From JAIBCL01 sp031411695 (GTDB taxonomy: Bacteria > Verrucomicrobiota > Verrucomicrobiia > Verrucomicrobiales > Verrucomicrobiaceae): a DNA stretch of 16,515 nucleotides. The DNA is taken from positions 1 through 16,515 of the forward strand of contig JANOBO010000019.1 of the NCBI GenBank assembly GCA_031411695.1, read 5' to 3'. Made by a program: the position numbers and the translations under genes. The notes under the pieces were generated by a model that was not told the DNA's origin, made no database searches, and was given only the letters and a program-made list of their open reading frames with translations. Position 1 is the first letter of the stretch, and each line of letters opens with the position of its first letter. Positions 1 to 7,573 of this stretch are shown piece after piece.

Positions 1-75
1 CCTGTCTGAAAGCGTGGTCTTTCCGTGGTCGATGTGGGCGATGATGGAAAAGTTACGGGTGCGGGAAATGGGCAT
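1..75 (-). CDS. lepA: Elongation factor 4 (LepA), N-terminal fragment cut by window edge
   Basis: Reading leftward from the ATG at 73-75, the first 25 codons give a LepA N-terminus: a short lead (MPISRT), RNFSIIAHIDHGKTTLSD, and an Arg at the edge. The HIDHGKTTL part is the G1/P-loop of a translational GTPase, and RNFSIIAHIDHGK followed by TLSD is typical of LepA rather than TypA or EF-G. LepA is a ribosome-associated GTPase thought to act on translocation and ribosome assembly. Only about 4% of a usual 600-residue protein is present. No Shine-Dalgarno motif precedes the ATG. The start is supported because LepA proteins begin just before the RNFSIIAHIDHGK block. The promoter, leader and first six codons are repeated upstream at 2263-2372. 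Confidence 0.92.
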   Translation of the reverse strand, partial: MPISRTRNFSIIAHIDHGKTTLSDR

Positions 76-167
76 CAGGCAGAGAGGCGGCGAGCAGCCG
101 CGACAGGCAGGTTTTGGTGGGCGGCGTATCTAGCCCGCGCAGCCGGGAGAATCAAGCAAAGGCATCG
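58..167 (-). repeat. Direct repeat copy A: lepA promoter, leader and first codons
   Basis: This 110-base segment aligns without gaps to 2263-2372 (constant offset 2205), with 98 of 110 bases identical by manual count. It covers codons 1-6 of lepA, the leader and the putative promoter. Similarity stops abruptly on both sides. This copy is attached to the intact lepA, so it is probably the parental one. Confidence 0.9.
127..155 (-). promoter_or_regulatory. Putative sigma70-type promoter of lepA
   Basis: On the minus strand a TTGATT box (150-155) is followed after exactly 17 bases by TAGATA (127-132), about 50 bases before the lepA ATG. The -35 box matches TTGACA at four positions. The -10 box is a weak match to TATAAT. 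The main support is that both hexamers and the 17-base gap are unchanged in the diverged copy at 2332-2360, while the spacer between them differs at 3 of 17 positions. Confidence 0.45.
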
Positions 168-196
168 TGACACCCAGGGGGCCGACCATGCGTTGC

Positions 197-2158
197 TCAG
201 CGCTTCTGCGCAGGGGGAGCCACTTTCACGATGCTCTGCGTGGTGCGGATAAACACGCCATCGGCGCAGACAGCCGGTGAGGCGAAGCAGTCTTCTCGGA
301 GACGAACCTCTGAGACCGGCGTCAATTCAGGAACCCGCAACGTCGTCAACACTCCAGACCGGCTACAGACCAAGAGCCGGTCACCACACCGAACTGGAGA
401 TGAAAAGTACAAGCTTCTGTCCAATTGGAAGCTGCGTGTCAAGCGTCCGTCATGCCTGTCCAGACAGGAGACCAACCCATTGTCCGACAGCATGACCACA
501 TGCGAAGCCGTCAACAGCGGCGAAGCGGCGGCGGGCCCGTCGTCTTCTGCCTCCCACATTTCTTCCGCCGTGCCCTGCCCAACCTTGAAGGCGATGAGCC
601 GTTTCTCGCTTGCCACAATGATTTGATCATCGTCAGCCACGCAGCTCGCGACCACCTCGGTAAACGGGATGTCGATTTCCCAAGCAGGAATCCCCGTTTT
701 TGGATGATAGCCCGCGAGCACACCGCCGCCCGCAACAATGAGCTGCATCTCGCCATGGACCGATGCGAGCAAAGGCGTGCCAAAGGAGCCTCTCGACGAC
801 CGTTCGCGCCGTGTTTTCCATGCGATCTCACCGGTGGTGCATTCAAGCGCCACGACATACGATCCAGAGTCGCTGTCACAGGCGATGATAAGCTTTCCGT
901 CGTATAACACGGGTGAGCTTCCGGCACCGTATGGACTGTCGAGGGGAAGATCTTTCTGGGTCCAGACTCTTCGCCCGGTGACTTCGTGACAGACGGCACC
1001 TGCGGCCCCGAAGTAGGCATACACCCGCCTGCCATCAGTCGCTGGCGTTGGGGACGCAAAGCTGTTGGCATAATGTGGAGCCTTCAGTTTTGTGCTCGAG
1101 TATCCCGATTGCCATTGAAGGGCCCCGCTGCTCCGCTCGTAGCACACCACATCGAGCTGCATCCCATCCTCCTTGCGCCCGTAGTTCGCATTCCAAAAAA
1201 TCAGTCCGGATGAGCCTGTCAGACAGAGTGCGGCGAGCATGTCATTCCAGCATGGCCGTCGATCAATCCGAGAACCCCAATGTGCCCCCGCCCGGACTCC
1301 GAGAAAGGTCAGCCAGGAAGCTGTGCAGAATGAGATGACTCCGGCGATAATCCAAAATCCCGGCGCGAGATGACCATGCCCGAAGATCATGATGTACACA
1401 CACCACGACGAAAGTGCGGCCCCGATGGCAGATGCAAGGAAGGGCCAGCGGAATTTAAAATTCAACCGTGAGAACCCAAGTGCCACTCCGGAGATCGTCA
1501 AAGTCCAGAATATCCAACGATGACCAAGGCGCGAGGCATCTTCACGATCCGGCACCATGAGGGCGATCCACAACAGGGCGCAGACACCCACCATGACTGC
1601 AAACCCGAAGGCCGGCCGAGATCGCCTCAGGGCAGAAGCGGCGGTAACAAGGCCTGTCATGCCGACGAACGCCGAGAGGAGCCAGATCCTGATGCCGTAG
1701 CTCCCCGCAAGCCATCGCGCTGACAAGGCAGGCACCCGCTGGACTGCCTCGAAGAACAAGAACGCCAACGCGAACGTTAGAAAGAGAAAGAGCGTTTCGG
1801 GGTCGCGCTCGTGATGACGGGAGAATCGTTTGAGCAGCCAAAAGATAGCCGGGCAGCAAGCGAAGATGAGGATCAGCCAATTCATCGCTGAAAATTGTTG
1901 GAGATCGATTCGGTGAGCTGAAGTGAGAAACACGCGCTCATCAGCCACGATCGGAGACGAATACCCGTGTCCATGGATGTCCGACATCCATTCAATGGTG
2001 GTGCCTCCAATCGGCGGAGTTTTGCCCGGCTCCTCAGTCCAGATGCCCGACCCATCCCCGCGCCATGCAGGCCACGGAAGTTCCCCGAAGACGGCGGAGC
2101 CTGCCAGGGTCAGCAACCCAATAAACAAAAGTGCGAGTGGACGGCTTGTCATACGCAT
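197..2158 (-). CDS. PQQ-like beta-propeller protein with an inserted eight-helix membrane domain
   Basis: The product has 653 residues. Residues 6-25 form a signal peptide or membrane anchor. Residues 29-82 form a first propeller strand set with WPAWRGDGSG and GHGYSSPIVADERVFLTS. Eight hydrophobic helices follow (about 92-110, 121-139, 153-175, 183-202, 213-231, 237-258, 264-286, 305-323). The rest of the propeller fills 335-645, with repeats such as ALQWQSG, TGRRVWTQ, SSPVLYDGKLIIAC and TTGEIAWKT. An even helix number would put both propeller parts on the same, presumably periplasmic, side. The repeats resemble the PQQ/BamB-like WD-type propeller superfamily, but no catalytic residues for a quinoprotein dehydrogenase are evident, so no reaction is assigned. 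GC is visibly lower than in the neighbours (31 of 60 in two sampled lines). The gene lies between two copies of the lepA 5' region. The start is the first ATG; another ATG lies two codons further in. No Shine-Dalgarno motif is in range. Confidence 0.85.
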   Translation of the reverse strand: MRMTSRPLALLFIGLLTLAGSAVFGELPWPAWRGDGSGIWTEEPGKTPPIGGTTIEWMSDIHGHGYSSPIVADERVFLTSAHRIDLQQFSAMNWLILIFACCPAIFWLLKRFSRHHERDPETLFLFLTFALAFLFFEAVQRVPALSARWLAGSYGIRIWLLSAFVGMTGLVTAASALRRSRPAFGFAVMVGVCALLWIALMVPDREDASRLGHRWIFWTLTISGVALGFSRLNFKFRWPFLASAIGAALSSWCVYIMIFGHGHLAPGFWIIAGVISFCTASWLTFLGVRAGAHWGSRIDRRPCWNDMLAALCLTGSSGLIFWNANYGRKEDGMQLDVVCYERSSGALQWQSGYSSTKLKAPHYANSFASPTPATDGRRVYAYFGAAGAVCHEVTGRRVWTQKDLPLDSPYGAGSSPVLYDGKLIIACDSDSGSYVVALECTTGEIAWKTRRERSSRGSFGTPLLASVHGEMQLIVAGGGVLAGYHPKTGIPAWEIDIPFTEVVASCVADDDQIIVASEKRLIAFKVGQGTAEEMWEAEDDGPAAASPLLTASHVVMLSDNGLVSCLDRHDGRLTRSFQLDRSLYFSSPVRCGDRLLVCSRSGVLTTLRVPELTPVSEVRLREDCFASPAVCADGVFIRTTQSIVKVAPPAQKR

Positions 2159-2202
2159 CGACGAGAAATGGCTGCCTTAAAAAACTTCTGCGATATCGCC
2201 AT

Positions 2203-2280
2203 TCAGAAGATCCGGCGGGTCGCCATTCCGAGTACACTCGCAGCGAATCGACTGCGGCTTTCGGTGCGGGAATTGAGCAT
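2203..2280 (-). pseudogene. Fossil of the lepA start: six codons homologous, then a 25-codon dead-end frame
   Basis: The repeat copy at 2263-2372 keeps the lepA ATG (2278-2280) and five further codons, giving MLNSRT against MPISRT in lepA. After that the frame runs through unrelated sequence to a TGA at 2203-2205. It could be translated as a 25-residue peptide upstream of the propeller gene. The partial homology points to a duplication remnant rather than a selected gene. Confidence 0.5.
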
Positions 2281-2372
2281 CAGACAGAGAGGCGGCGAGC
2301 AGACGCGACAGGCTTGCTTTGGCGGGCGGCGTATCTAACCCGCGCCGCCGGGCGAATCAAGCAACGGCATCG
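2263..2372 (-). repeat. Direct repeat copy B of the lepA 5' region
   Basis: This segment has the same orientation as 58-167 and matches it at 98 of 110 positions without gaps. It begins about 20 bases after the stop codon of the upstream flavoprotein gene, much as copy A begins about 30 bases after the stop codon of the propeller gene. The lepA body is absent here. Confidence 0.9.
2332..2360 (-). promoter_or_regulatory. Putative promoter of the propeller gene, copied from lepA
   Basis: TTGATT (2355-2360) and TAGATA (2332-2337) on the minus strand are separated by 17 bases, identical in both boxes and spacing to those upstream of lepA. Transcription from here would give a leader of about 170 bases before the ATG at 2158. 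It lies between the stop codon of the flavoprotein gene and the propeller gene. Confidence 0.4.
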
Positions 2373-2392
2373 TCCCCGTCTCACGCACGGCG

Positions 2393-4204
2393 CTACACCT
2401 TCTCGTAGAGCTGCGTGATCTCCGCAGGCTGGTTCTGGACAGGCGCACCTTGCTTCAGTTCCTCGATCCACGATCGCACGAGGATCGCGCCCGTGTCACT
2501 GCAGCTTTGCAGCCCATACGAGTACGGCCTCACGCCTGAAGTGTGCGGAAATGCGATGTCATGGATGCGCGGGTTCGGCAATCCGTCGCTGCCGATGAGA
2601 CGATACGCTCCGTCGATCTCCACGCCGCCGATCTGGTAATAGACCTCGCGATCCTCGTGAAGAAGGCGGCCGCGCTTTTCTTCCGGCACCACTTTCACCG
2701 CATGAGTCGGTTCTCTGAACCGCGCGCGCGCCTTCCGCGCCGTGCCATCCTTCACAAGACTTGGAAAGGGATACTCATCAAGCTCGAGCGCCTTCTGCCC
2801 GCTGCAATCCACAAACATCCGGTAACGCACGGTGCACTGCTTCCCGCTCCCATCTTCCACCACGATGGAGGTCATGCCCTCTTCAGCCTTGCCTTCTGTG
2901 ATCGTCACTTTTCCAGACATCAGCTCGAGCCGGCCAGCGTCGTGCATGGCGAGCAGCTTCACCCCCGAGTCCAGCGGCATCGCGGCGATCACGTTCATTA
3001 CAAATGGCATCACGCGAGACTGCAGGAGGATGTGATCCTCCGCGGGCAGCCGCTCTGCGTGGAAGTTTAGCGTGTAGACCAAGTCGTCGATGGTTTCCTT
3101 CCAATGGATGGGCTTCGCGTGCTCCACGGATTCTTTGGCCGCGCTCATCTCATGGCGCATTCCTTCAAAGGCATCCGCGAAGTCATGCGCTCCGCTCATC
3201 CGCTGCACAAACTCACGCAGGCCAAAGTCCCCGTCCGCCAGCAGGGCGGCCATCTCCATCATGCCGTCTTTGAGAAACGCCTGCTTGAGGGCGGGCCTGC
3301 ACACCTTGTCGAAGTAGGTGTCGAGCCGCAGAAACCCATGGCTGTCCACCAGTTCGAGCAGCCTCTCGCGATCCACGTGGCGATAGATCCGCCGCGTCAT
3401 GTCTTCCAGGCTGAACTGAAGGTGGGGCAGCCGTCCATGACCGGCGTGCATCACGATCTTGAAGTCCTCCGCTCCTGTGTGCGGCACATACGTCGTCACG
3501 CCGCCTTCCTCGACGAATCTCCCGTGACGATGCGCGAGTGATGCGATGACATCGAACGCGCTCAACGACGCGCCGAGCGTGCCGATGGGAAAGTTCCACG
3601 TCTCACCTTGCTCCGGCAGCAGTTTCGAGATCGGCCAGGGTGATGCGAAGTAGCCGACGTCCGGCCTGTCCTCCTTCGGCCAGCGATGGCCCGTGGCGAT
3701 GATCACGCGGTCAAACGGATGCCGCGAGCCTTCGGCGGTGAAGACGCTCACGCCGCCATCCGGCCCGTCATCGCGCGCATCCACGATGTCACACGAAGGA
3801 TGCTCATGGACGGTGATGCCACTTTTGCTCAGCTGGAGCACCAGCGTCTCATACTGCGCGCGCAAATAACGACCGAGAGCGAGCCGGCCGTAGATTTCAT
3901 CGTCCTCGATCTCACCACCATCCACGGCCAGTGCTTCCAGCAGCGGCCGCTTCTGCCCGCGCAGCCAGTCGGCAAACGAGACGGGAAGATCCGGCAGCTC
4001 CTGCGAGGAGATGTTCGACTTGTTGTAGCGATCCGTCGTCGCCGGGCTGTAAGGCATGCCCACGCCCATGAGCGGGCTTTTCTCGAAGATCGAGATCTCA
4101 CCGAGACACGCTGAGAGGGCGTCCGCCTCATCGATCAGATGCTTGAGAAAATAGATGCAAGACGGCCCGCTGCCGATGATGGCCAGATGCGCACGATGGT
4201 CCAT
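2393..4204 (-). CDS. FAD/NAD(P)-binding oxidoreductase-like protein
   Basis: The product has 603 residues from the ATG at 4202-4204. An in-frame ATG 20 codons upstream (4262-4264) would add an Arg-rich stretch with no family character. Residues 7-15 (LAIIGSGPS) form the Rossmann dinucleotide-binding strand-turn. The third glycine of GxGxxG is Cys here. SIFEKSPLMGVGMPYSP carries the acidic residue ending strand 2 and the G-x-PYSP signature of the FAD_NAD-binding-9 type. EIYGRLALGRYLRAQ and DRVIIATGH (an ATG motif) follow. The C-terminal half contains FVDCSGQ and a late FPHTSG...YSYGLQSCSDTGAIL segment typical of this group. It is probably a cytoplasmic flavoprotein. Its substrate cannot be inferred. 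It is divergent from the glycosyltransferase gene at 4330 across 125 bases. Confidence 0.8.
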   Translation of the reverse strand: MDHRAHLAIIGSGPSCIYFLKHLIDEADALSACLGEISIFEKSPLMGVGMPYSPATTDRYNKSNISSQELPDLPVSFADWLRGQKRPLLEALAVDGGEIEDDEIYGRLALGRYLRAQYETLVLQLSKSGITVHEHPSCDIVDARDDGPDGGVSVFTAEGSRHPFDRVIIATGHRWPKEDRPDVGYFASPWPISKLLPEQGETWNFPIGTLGASLSAFDVIASLAHRHGRFVEEGGVTTYVPHTGAEDFKIVMHAGHGRLPHLQFSLEDMTRRIYRHVDRERLLELVDSHGFLRLDTYFDKVCRPALKQAFLKDGMMEMAALLADGDFGLREFVQRMSGAHDFADAFEGMRHEMSAAKESVEHAKPIHWKETIDDLVYTLNFHAERLPAEDHILLQSRVMPFVMNVIAAMPLDSGVKLLAMHDAGRLELMSGKVTITEGKAEEGMTSIVVEDGSGKQCTVRYRMFVDCSGQKALELDEYPFPSLVKDGTARKARARFREPTHAVKVVPEEKRGRLLHEDREVYYQIGGVEIDGAYRLIGSDGLPNPRIHDIAFPHTSGVRPYSYGLQSCSDTGAILVRSWIEELKQGAPVQNQPAEITQLYEKV

Positions 4205-4329
4205 GGTCGGGTTGATACGCGCACGCAATCGCGCGCGAGCGTATCGTTTACCACTGCGCACCATTTAACGGGCATGGCATGTACGGCAGGCGGACGGCGG
4301 CGTTGACGTGCGTGTGATCCCGCCCTTCA

Positions 4330-6294
4330 ATGGGCGCGCAAAAAGATCACATGCCCGGCCCACAAATCCCACTCCAAAGAAACCGCCTGATCCTCAGCGG
4401 GATCGTGGTCTGGGTGGTCGCGGCGGCAGCGGTGTTTCTCAAGTATAAGGACGAGTGGGTCCACTCGATGGGAGAGAAGGTGGGCTTTCTGAACCTGCCG
4501 CCCGTTGACACCTTTCTCCATCCCGCGCTCGGGCTCGCCGCGTTTGCACATGTGATTCTTGGCGTGGTGCTGCTGGCCAGCGCTCGTTGGTGGCTGCGCG
4601 GAGATGCGCCCGTCACCTTCCGCCTTTCCTTGCCAGATGCGCATGAGCGCGCGGGGAAGCTTTGGTGGATCGCGCTCGCCATCCTGCTACTCGCCGCGCT
4701 GGCCGAGCGCGCGCCGCGCATGACGCTTTCCTTTTGGGGTGACGAGTCACTCTGCATCAACGGCTACGTCGCGGGACGTCTCAAACCCGTGGCCAATGAC
4801 GACCGCCAAGGCGCGGTGCGCTTTATCAAGACGCCGTGGGCCAGCACCGTTTTCGCTGACGACGGCGGCGGGAACAATCACTTCCTTTACAGCATCCTCT
4901 CGCGGTCGCTGCTGGAGTTCTGGCGTGATCAAACCAACCAGCCGAAAGGCGCCTTCTCCGAGCCGCTGCTGCGCGTATGGCCGCTCGTGTTCGGCCTCGC
5001 ATCACTCGCTGCGCTGGCCGGGCTGATGCGGCGGCTGGGGCTCGCGTGGACAGGGATTCTCGCCGCGACACTCCTGGCGCTGCATCCGTGGCATCTGCGA
5101 TTTTCCGCGGAGGCACGCGGCTACACGCTGATGCTTTTTTTCTTCATCATGGCGCTGTGGGCATGGGTGAATGCCTTGGAGCGCGGTCGCTGGCGTGACT
5201 GGGCCGCAGTCGCCGCCTGGCAATTTTTCGCGCTCTATTCTTGGAAGGGTGTGATGTATCCGCTCATCGCCGTGAATGCGCTCGCTCCTCTCGTGATTGC
5301 CTTTTCGCGACGCGAGGGCAGCCGGCAAACTGCGCTGGGACGGTGGCTCGCGTGCAACATCGCCGCCGCCGCCGCCTTCATTCCGCTCGTGGCCGCGGCG
5401 CAGATCCAGATGTTCCAGATGCTGCCGCGCATCTCGAAAATGGGCAATCTACCAGCCGATTGGGCGTGGATCAGGAACTTGCTCAGCGACACCGTCATGG
5501 GTTGTCAGGCCTGGCTGCTCGATGTCTCGAATCCCGATGAGATCTGCCTCGACCGCTGGGCCGCAGCTCATCCGTTTCTCGTGCCGGCATCCTTGGTCGT
5601 GCTGGGCGTGTGCGTTCTCTCCGGCTTGGCTTTTCTCGCGCGCCGCGTCCCCGTGCTGGCGGGATTGCTGATCATGATCCCCATCGGCGGCGTGATGGCC
5701 GCGCTGCATTTCAAGGGCCACCTGAACATCGAGCTGCTGCGGTGGTATTGGTTCTTCCTCACGCCCGTCATCGCCCTGCTCGCATCGGTCGGCGCTTCAG
5801 CGTGGTTTCGCGGCAGCATCGCGCGAGGTTTCTCATCGGCGGTGTTGCTGGGCAGCGTGGTCATCCTCTCGTGGCCAATGTGCCGGCTGCACACCACACG
5901 CGCCACGGAGGATCTGCGCGGCGCGCTTGAGATCGCGCGCGGCCCCGGCTATCGACCGTGGATGGATCTGGAATCCAGCAAGGTGAAGACCGTCTGGCTC
6001 TGGCGTCACTCCCGCGTCTATGATCCACGCGGCACCACGAAGGGCGAGTCCGTCGAGCAACTGCACAGCTACATGCGCGAGGCGGATGCGGCGGGCCTCG
6101 ACTTCTATCTCATCAGCGGCTACCCCGCGCTCACGCAGCTTTTGTTTCCCGCCGTGGTGCCCGTGATGGAAGACCCGGCGCTGTTTGAAAAGGTGCGCAC
6201 CTTCTGGGCACAGCTTCCGCAGAACACGCTCTCCGTTTATCACTACCGCGCCGGCAGCCTCGCGGCCGCATCGAAGGTGAAGCCCGTGCAGTAG
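4330..6294 (+). CDS. GT39-like integral membrane glycosyltransferase (ArnT/PMT type)
   Basis: The product has 654 residues and about a dozen hydrophobic helices (first at about 20-38, then 64-84, 111-127 and further clusters to about residue 510). Residues 134-139 (SFWGDE) give the aspartate-glutamate of the first periplasmic loop. Residues 248-268 contain LHPWHLRFSAEARGYTL, the P-x-H-x-x-S-x-EAR-x-Y-x-L signature of the GT-C/ArnT-like superfamily. Such enzymes move a sugar from a polyprenyl-phosphate donor onto a lipid or protein at the outer face of the inner membrane. Donor and acceptor are unknown here. The C-terminal 150 residues form a soluble periplasmic-type tail. The start is the first ATG; an ATG at 4351 is also possible. 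The Tas-like reductase gene starts 61 bases after the stop, so cotranscription is possible. Confidence 0.82.
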   Translation: MGAQKDHMPGPQIPLQRNRLILSGIVVWVVAAAAVFLKYKDEWVHSMGEKVGFLNLPPVDTFLHPALGLAAFAHVILGVVLLASARWWLRGDAPVTFRLSLPDAHERAGKLWWIALAILLLAALAERAPRMTLSFWGDESLCINGYVAGRLKPVANDDRQGAVRFIKTPWASTVFADDGGGNNHFLYSILSRSLLEFWRDQTNQPKGAFSEPLLRVWPLVFGLASLAALAGLMRRLGLAWTGILAATLLALHPWHLRFSAEARGYTLMLFFFIMALWAWVNALERGRWRDWAAVAAWQFFALYSWKGVMYPLIAVNALAPLVIAFSRREGSRQTALGRWLACNIAAAAAFIPLVAAAQIQMFQMLPRISKMGNLPADWAWIRNLLSDTVMGCQAWLLDVSNPDEICLDRWAAAHPFLVPASLVVLGVCVLSGLAFLARRVPVLAGLLIMIPIGGVMAALHFKGHLNIELLRWYWFFLTPVIALLASVGASAWFRGSIARGFSSAVLLGSVVILSWPMCRLHTTRATEDLRGALEIARGPGYRPWMDLESSKVKTVWLWRHSRVYDPRGTTKGESVEQLHSYMREADAAGLDFYLISGYPALTQLLFPAVVPVMEDPALFEKVRTFWAQLPQNTLSVYHYRAGSLAAASKVKPVQ

Positions 6295-6355
6295 CGTGCG
6301 CCGTCCTGGCAAAACTCCTTTTGCCTTCCCGCCGTCCGCTTCTACGATCCGCGCC

Positions 6356-7396
6356 ATGAAAAGAAAACGGCTCGGACGCAGCGGCATCGTCGTCACGGAC
6401 ATCTGCATGGGCACCATGACCTTCGGCCTGCAGGCCGATGAGAAAACATCCTTTGCCATCATGGACCGCGCCGTGGACGCCGGCATCGACTTCTTCGACA
6501 CCGCCGAGATGTATCCCGTGCCGCCGAGCGCGGAGTTGTTCGGCGTCACGGAGCAAGTCGTTGGCAAGTGGCTCAAAGGCCGCACGCGCGGCGTGATCAT
6601 CCTTGCCACGAAGGTCACCGGACCGGGCCACGGGTGGTTTCGCCCGCCGATTCGTGGCGGCTTCACCATGCTGGACCGGCGCCAGATCTTCCAGGCGTGT
6701 GAGGACAGCTTGAAACGACTGCGCACGGATTACATCGACCTCTACCAGACGCACTGGCCTGACCATGGCATGAGGCAGGAGGAGACGCTCGGCGCGCTTA
6801 CCGAGCTGGTGGATCAAGGCAAAGTGCGCGCGGTCGGATGCAGCAACGAGACGAGCTGGGGCCTGATGAAAAACCTGTGGGAAGCCGAGCGGTGCGGGCT
6901 GGTGCGCATGGACACCGTGCAAAACAATTTCTCGCTTATCAACCGCCGCTGTGAGAGCGAGCTGGCGCAGGTGTGCCGTCAGGAAGGCGTGAGCCTGCTC
7001 CCCTATTCGCCGCTCGGCGGCGGCGTCCTCACCGGGAAGTACAACGGCGGCGCGCTGCCGGAAGGCGCGCGCTTCAGCCACTATGTGAAGCACGGCGAGC
7101 CGCGCCAGAAGCGCATGGCCGCGCGCTTCCTCAACGACCGCACGCTGGAGACAACGGCGCGGTTGCAAACAATCGCCGCCGACATCGGCATGAGTGTCAC
7201 CGCCCTCGCGGTCGCGTGGAGCAAGCAGCACGACTTCGTGGCCTCCACCATCATCGGCGCCACCACGGTCGCACAGCTCGAGGAAAGCCTGAAGGCTGAC
7301 GATGTCGTGCTCGATGCGGAAACTCTCCGCCGCATCAACGAACTGGACGAAGCCATCCCGTGCCCGATGACCGAAGACGGCCTGCGGCGGCTGTAA
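6356..7396 (+). CDS. Tas-like aldo/keto reductase
   Basis: The product has 346 residues from ATG 6356, which starts the family's N-terminal strand MKRKRLGRSGIVVTDICMGT. A longer frame from 6296 adds 20 residues without family character. The catalytic tetrad of aldo/keto reductases is visible: D48 and Y53 in FFDTAEMYPVPP, K86 in ILATKVTGP, and H133 in LYQTHWPDHG. EMYPVPP, VGCSNET and the C-terminal IIGATTVAQLEES are shared with Escherichia coli Tas. It is expected to be a cytoplasmic NADPH-dependent carbonyl reductase with a TIM-barrel fold. The physiological substrate is unknown. The gene ends in a convergent intergenic region that contains a strong hairpin. Confidence 0.93.
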   Translation: MKRKRLGRSGIVVTDICMGTMTFGLQADEKTSFAIMDRAVDAGIDFFDTAEMYPVPPSAELFGVTEQVVGKWLKGRTRGVIILATKVTGPGHGWFRPPIRGGFTMLDRRQIFQACEDSLKRLRTDYIDLYQTHWPDHGMRQEETLGALTELVDQGKVRAVGCSNETSWGLMKNLWEAERCGLVRMDTVQNNFSLINRRCESELAQVCRQEGVSLLPYSPLGGGVLTGKYNGGALPEGARFSHYVKHGEPRQKRMAARFLNDRTLETTARLQTIAADIGMSVTALAVAWSKQHDFVASTIIGATTVAQLEESLKADDVVLDAETLRRINELDEAIPCPMTEDGLRRL

Positions 7397-7470
7397 GGCG
7401 TAGCGGGACGCTCACCGACGAGCTCAAGCTTCAAATCGACAAGCCCGCGCCCGATCTCCTGCGTCTGTGA

Positions 7471-7511
7471 AGTGGTGCAATCGGCTCGATTGCACGCAGC
7501 AGCTCACCACT
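7471..7511. terminator. Strong nested hairpin between convergent genes (possible terminator, no T-run)
   Basis: A perfect 9-bp stem (7475-7483 with 7487-7495) closes a three-base loop. An outer pair, AGTGGTG at 7471-7477 and CACCACT at 7505-7511, can extend or partly compete with it, because GTG at 7475-7477 belongs to both. It lies between the stop codons of the reductase (7396) and the TatD gene (7574). No T-tract follows on either strand, so classical intrinsic termination is not shown. Confidence 0.45.
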
Positions 7512-7573
7512 CTCCGGTTTCCGCGTAGTGGACAAAGCAAACGCTGCCCGAAATTCTCGCACGCGCCTTTGCT

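Noticed and set aside
6131..7231. Long minus-strand frame (366 codons) opposite the glycosyltransferase and reductase genes
   Set aside because: It spans the antisense of two well-supported genes and their junction. Its translation is rich in Arg, Ala and His as expected for an antisense shadow, with no domain.
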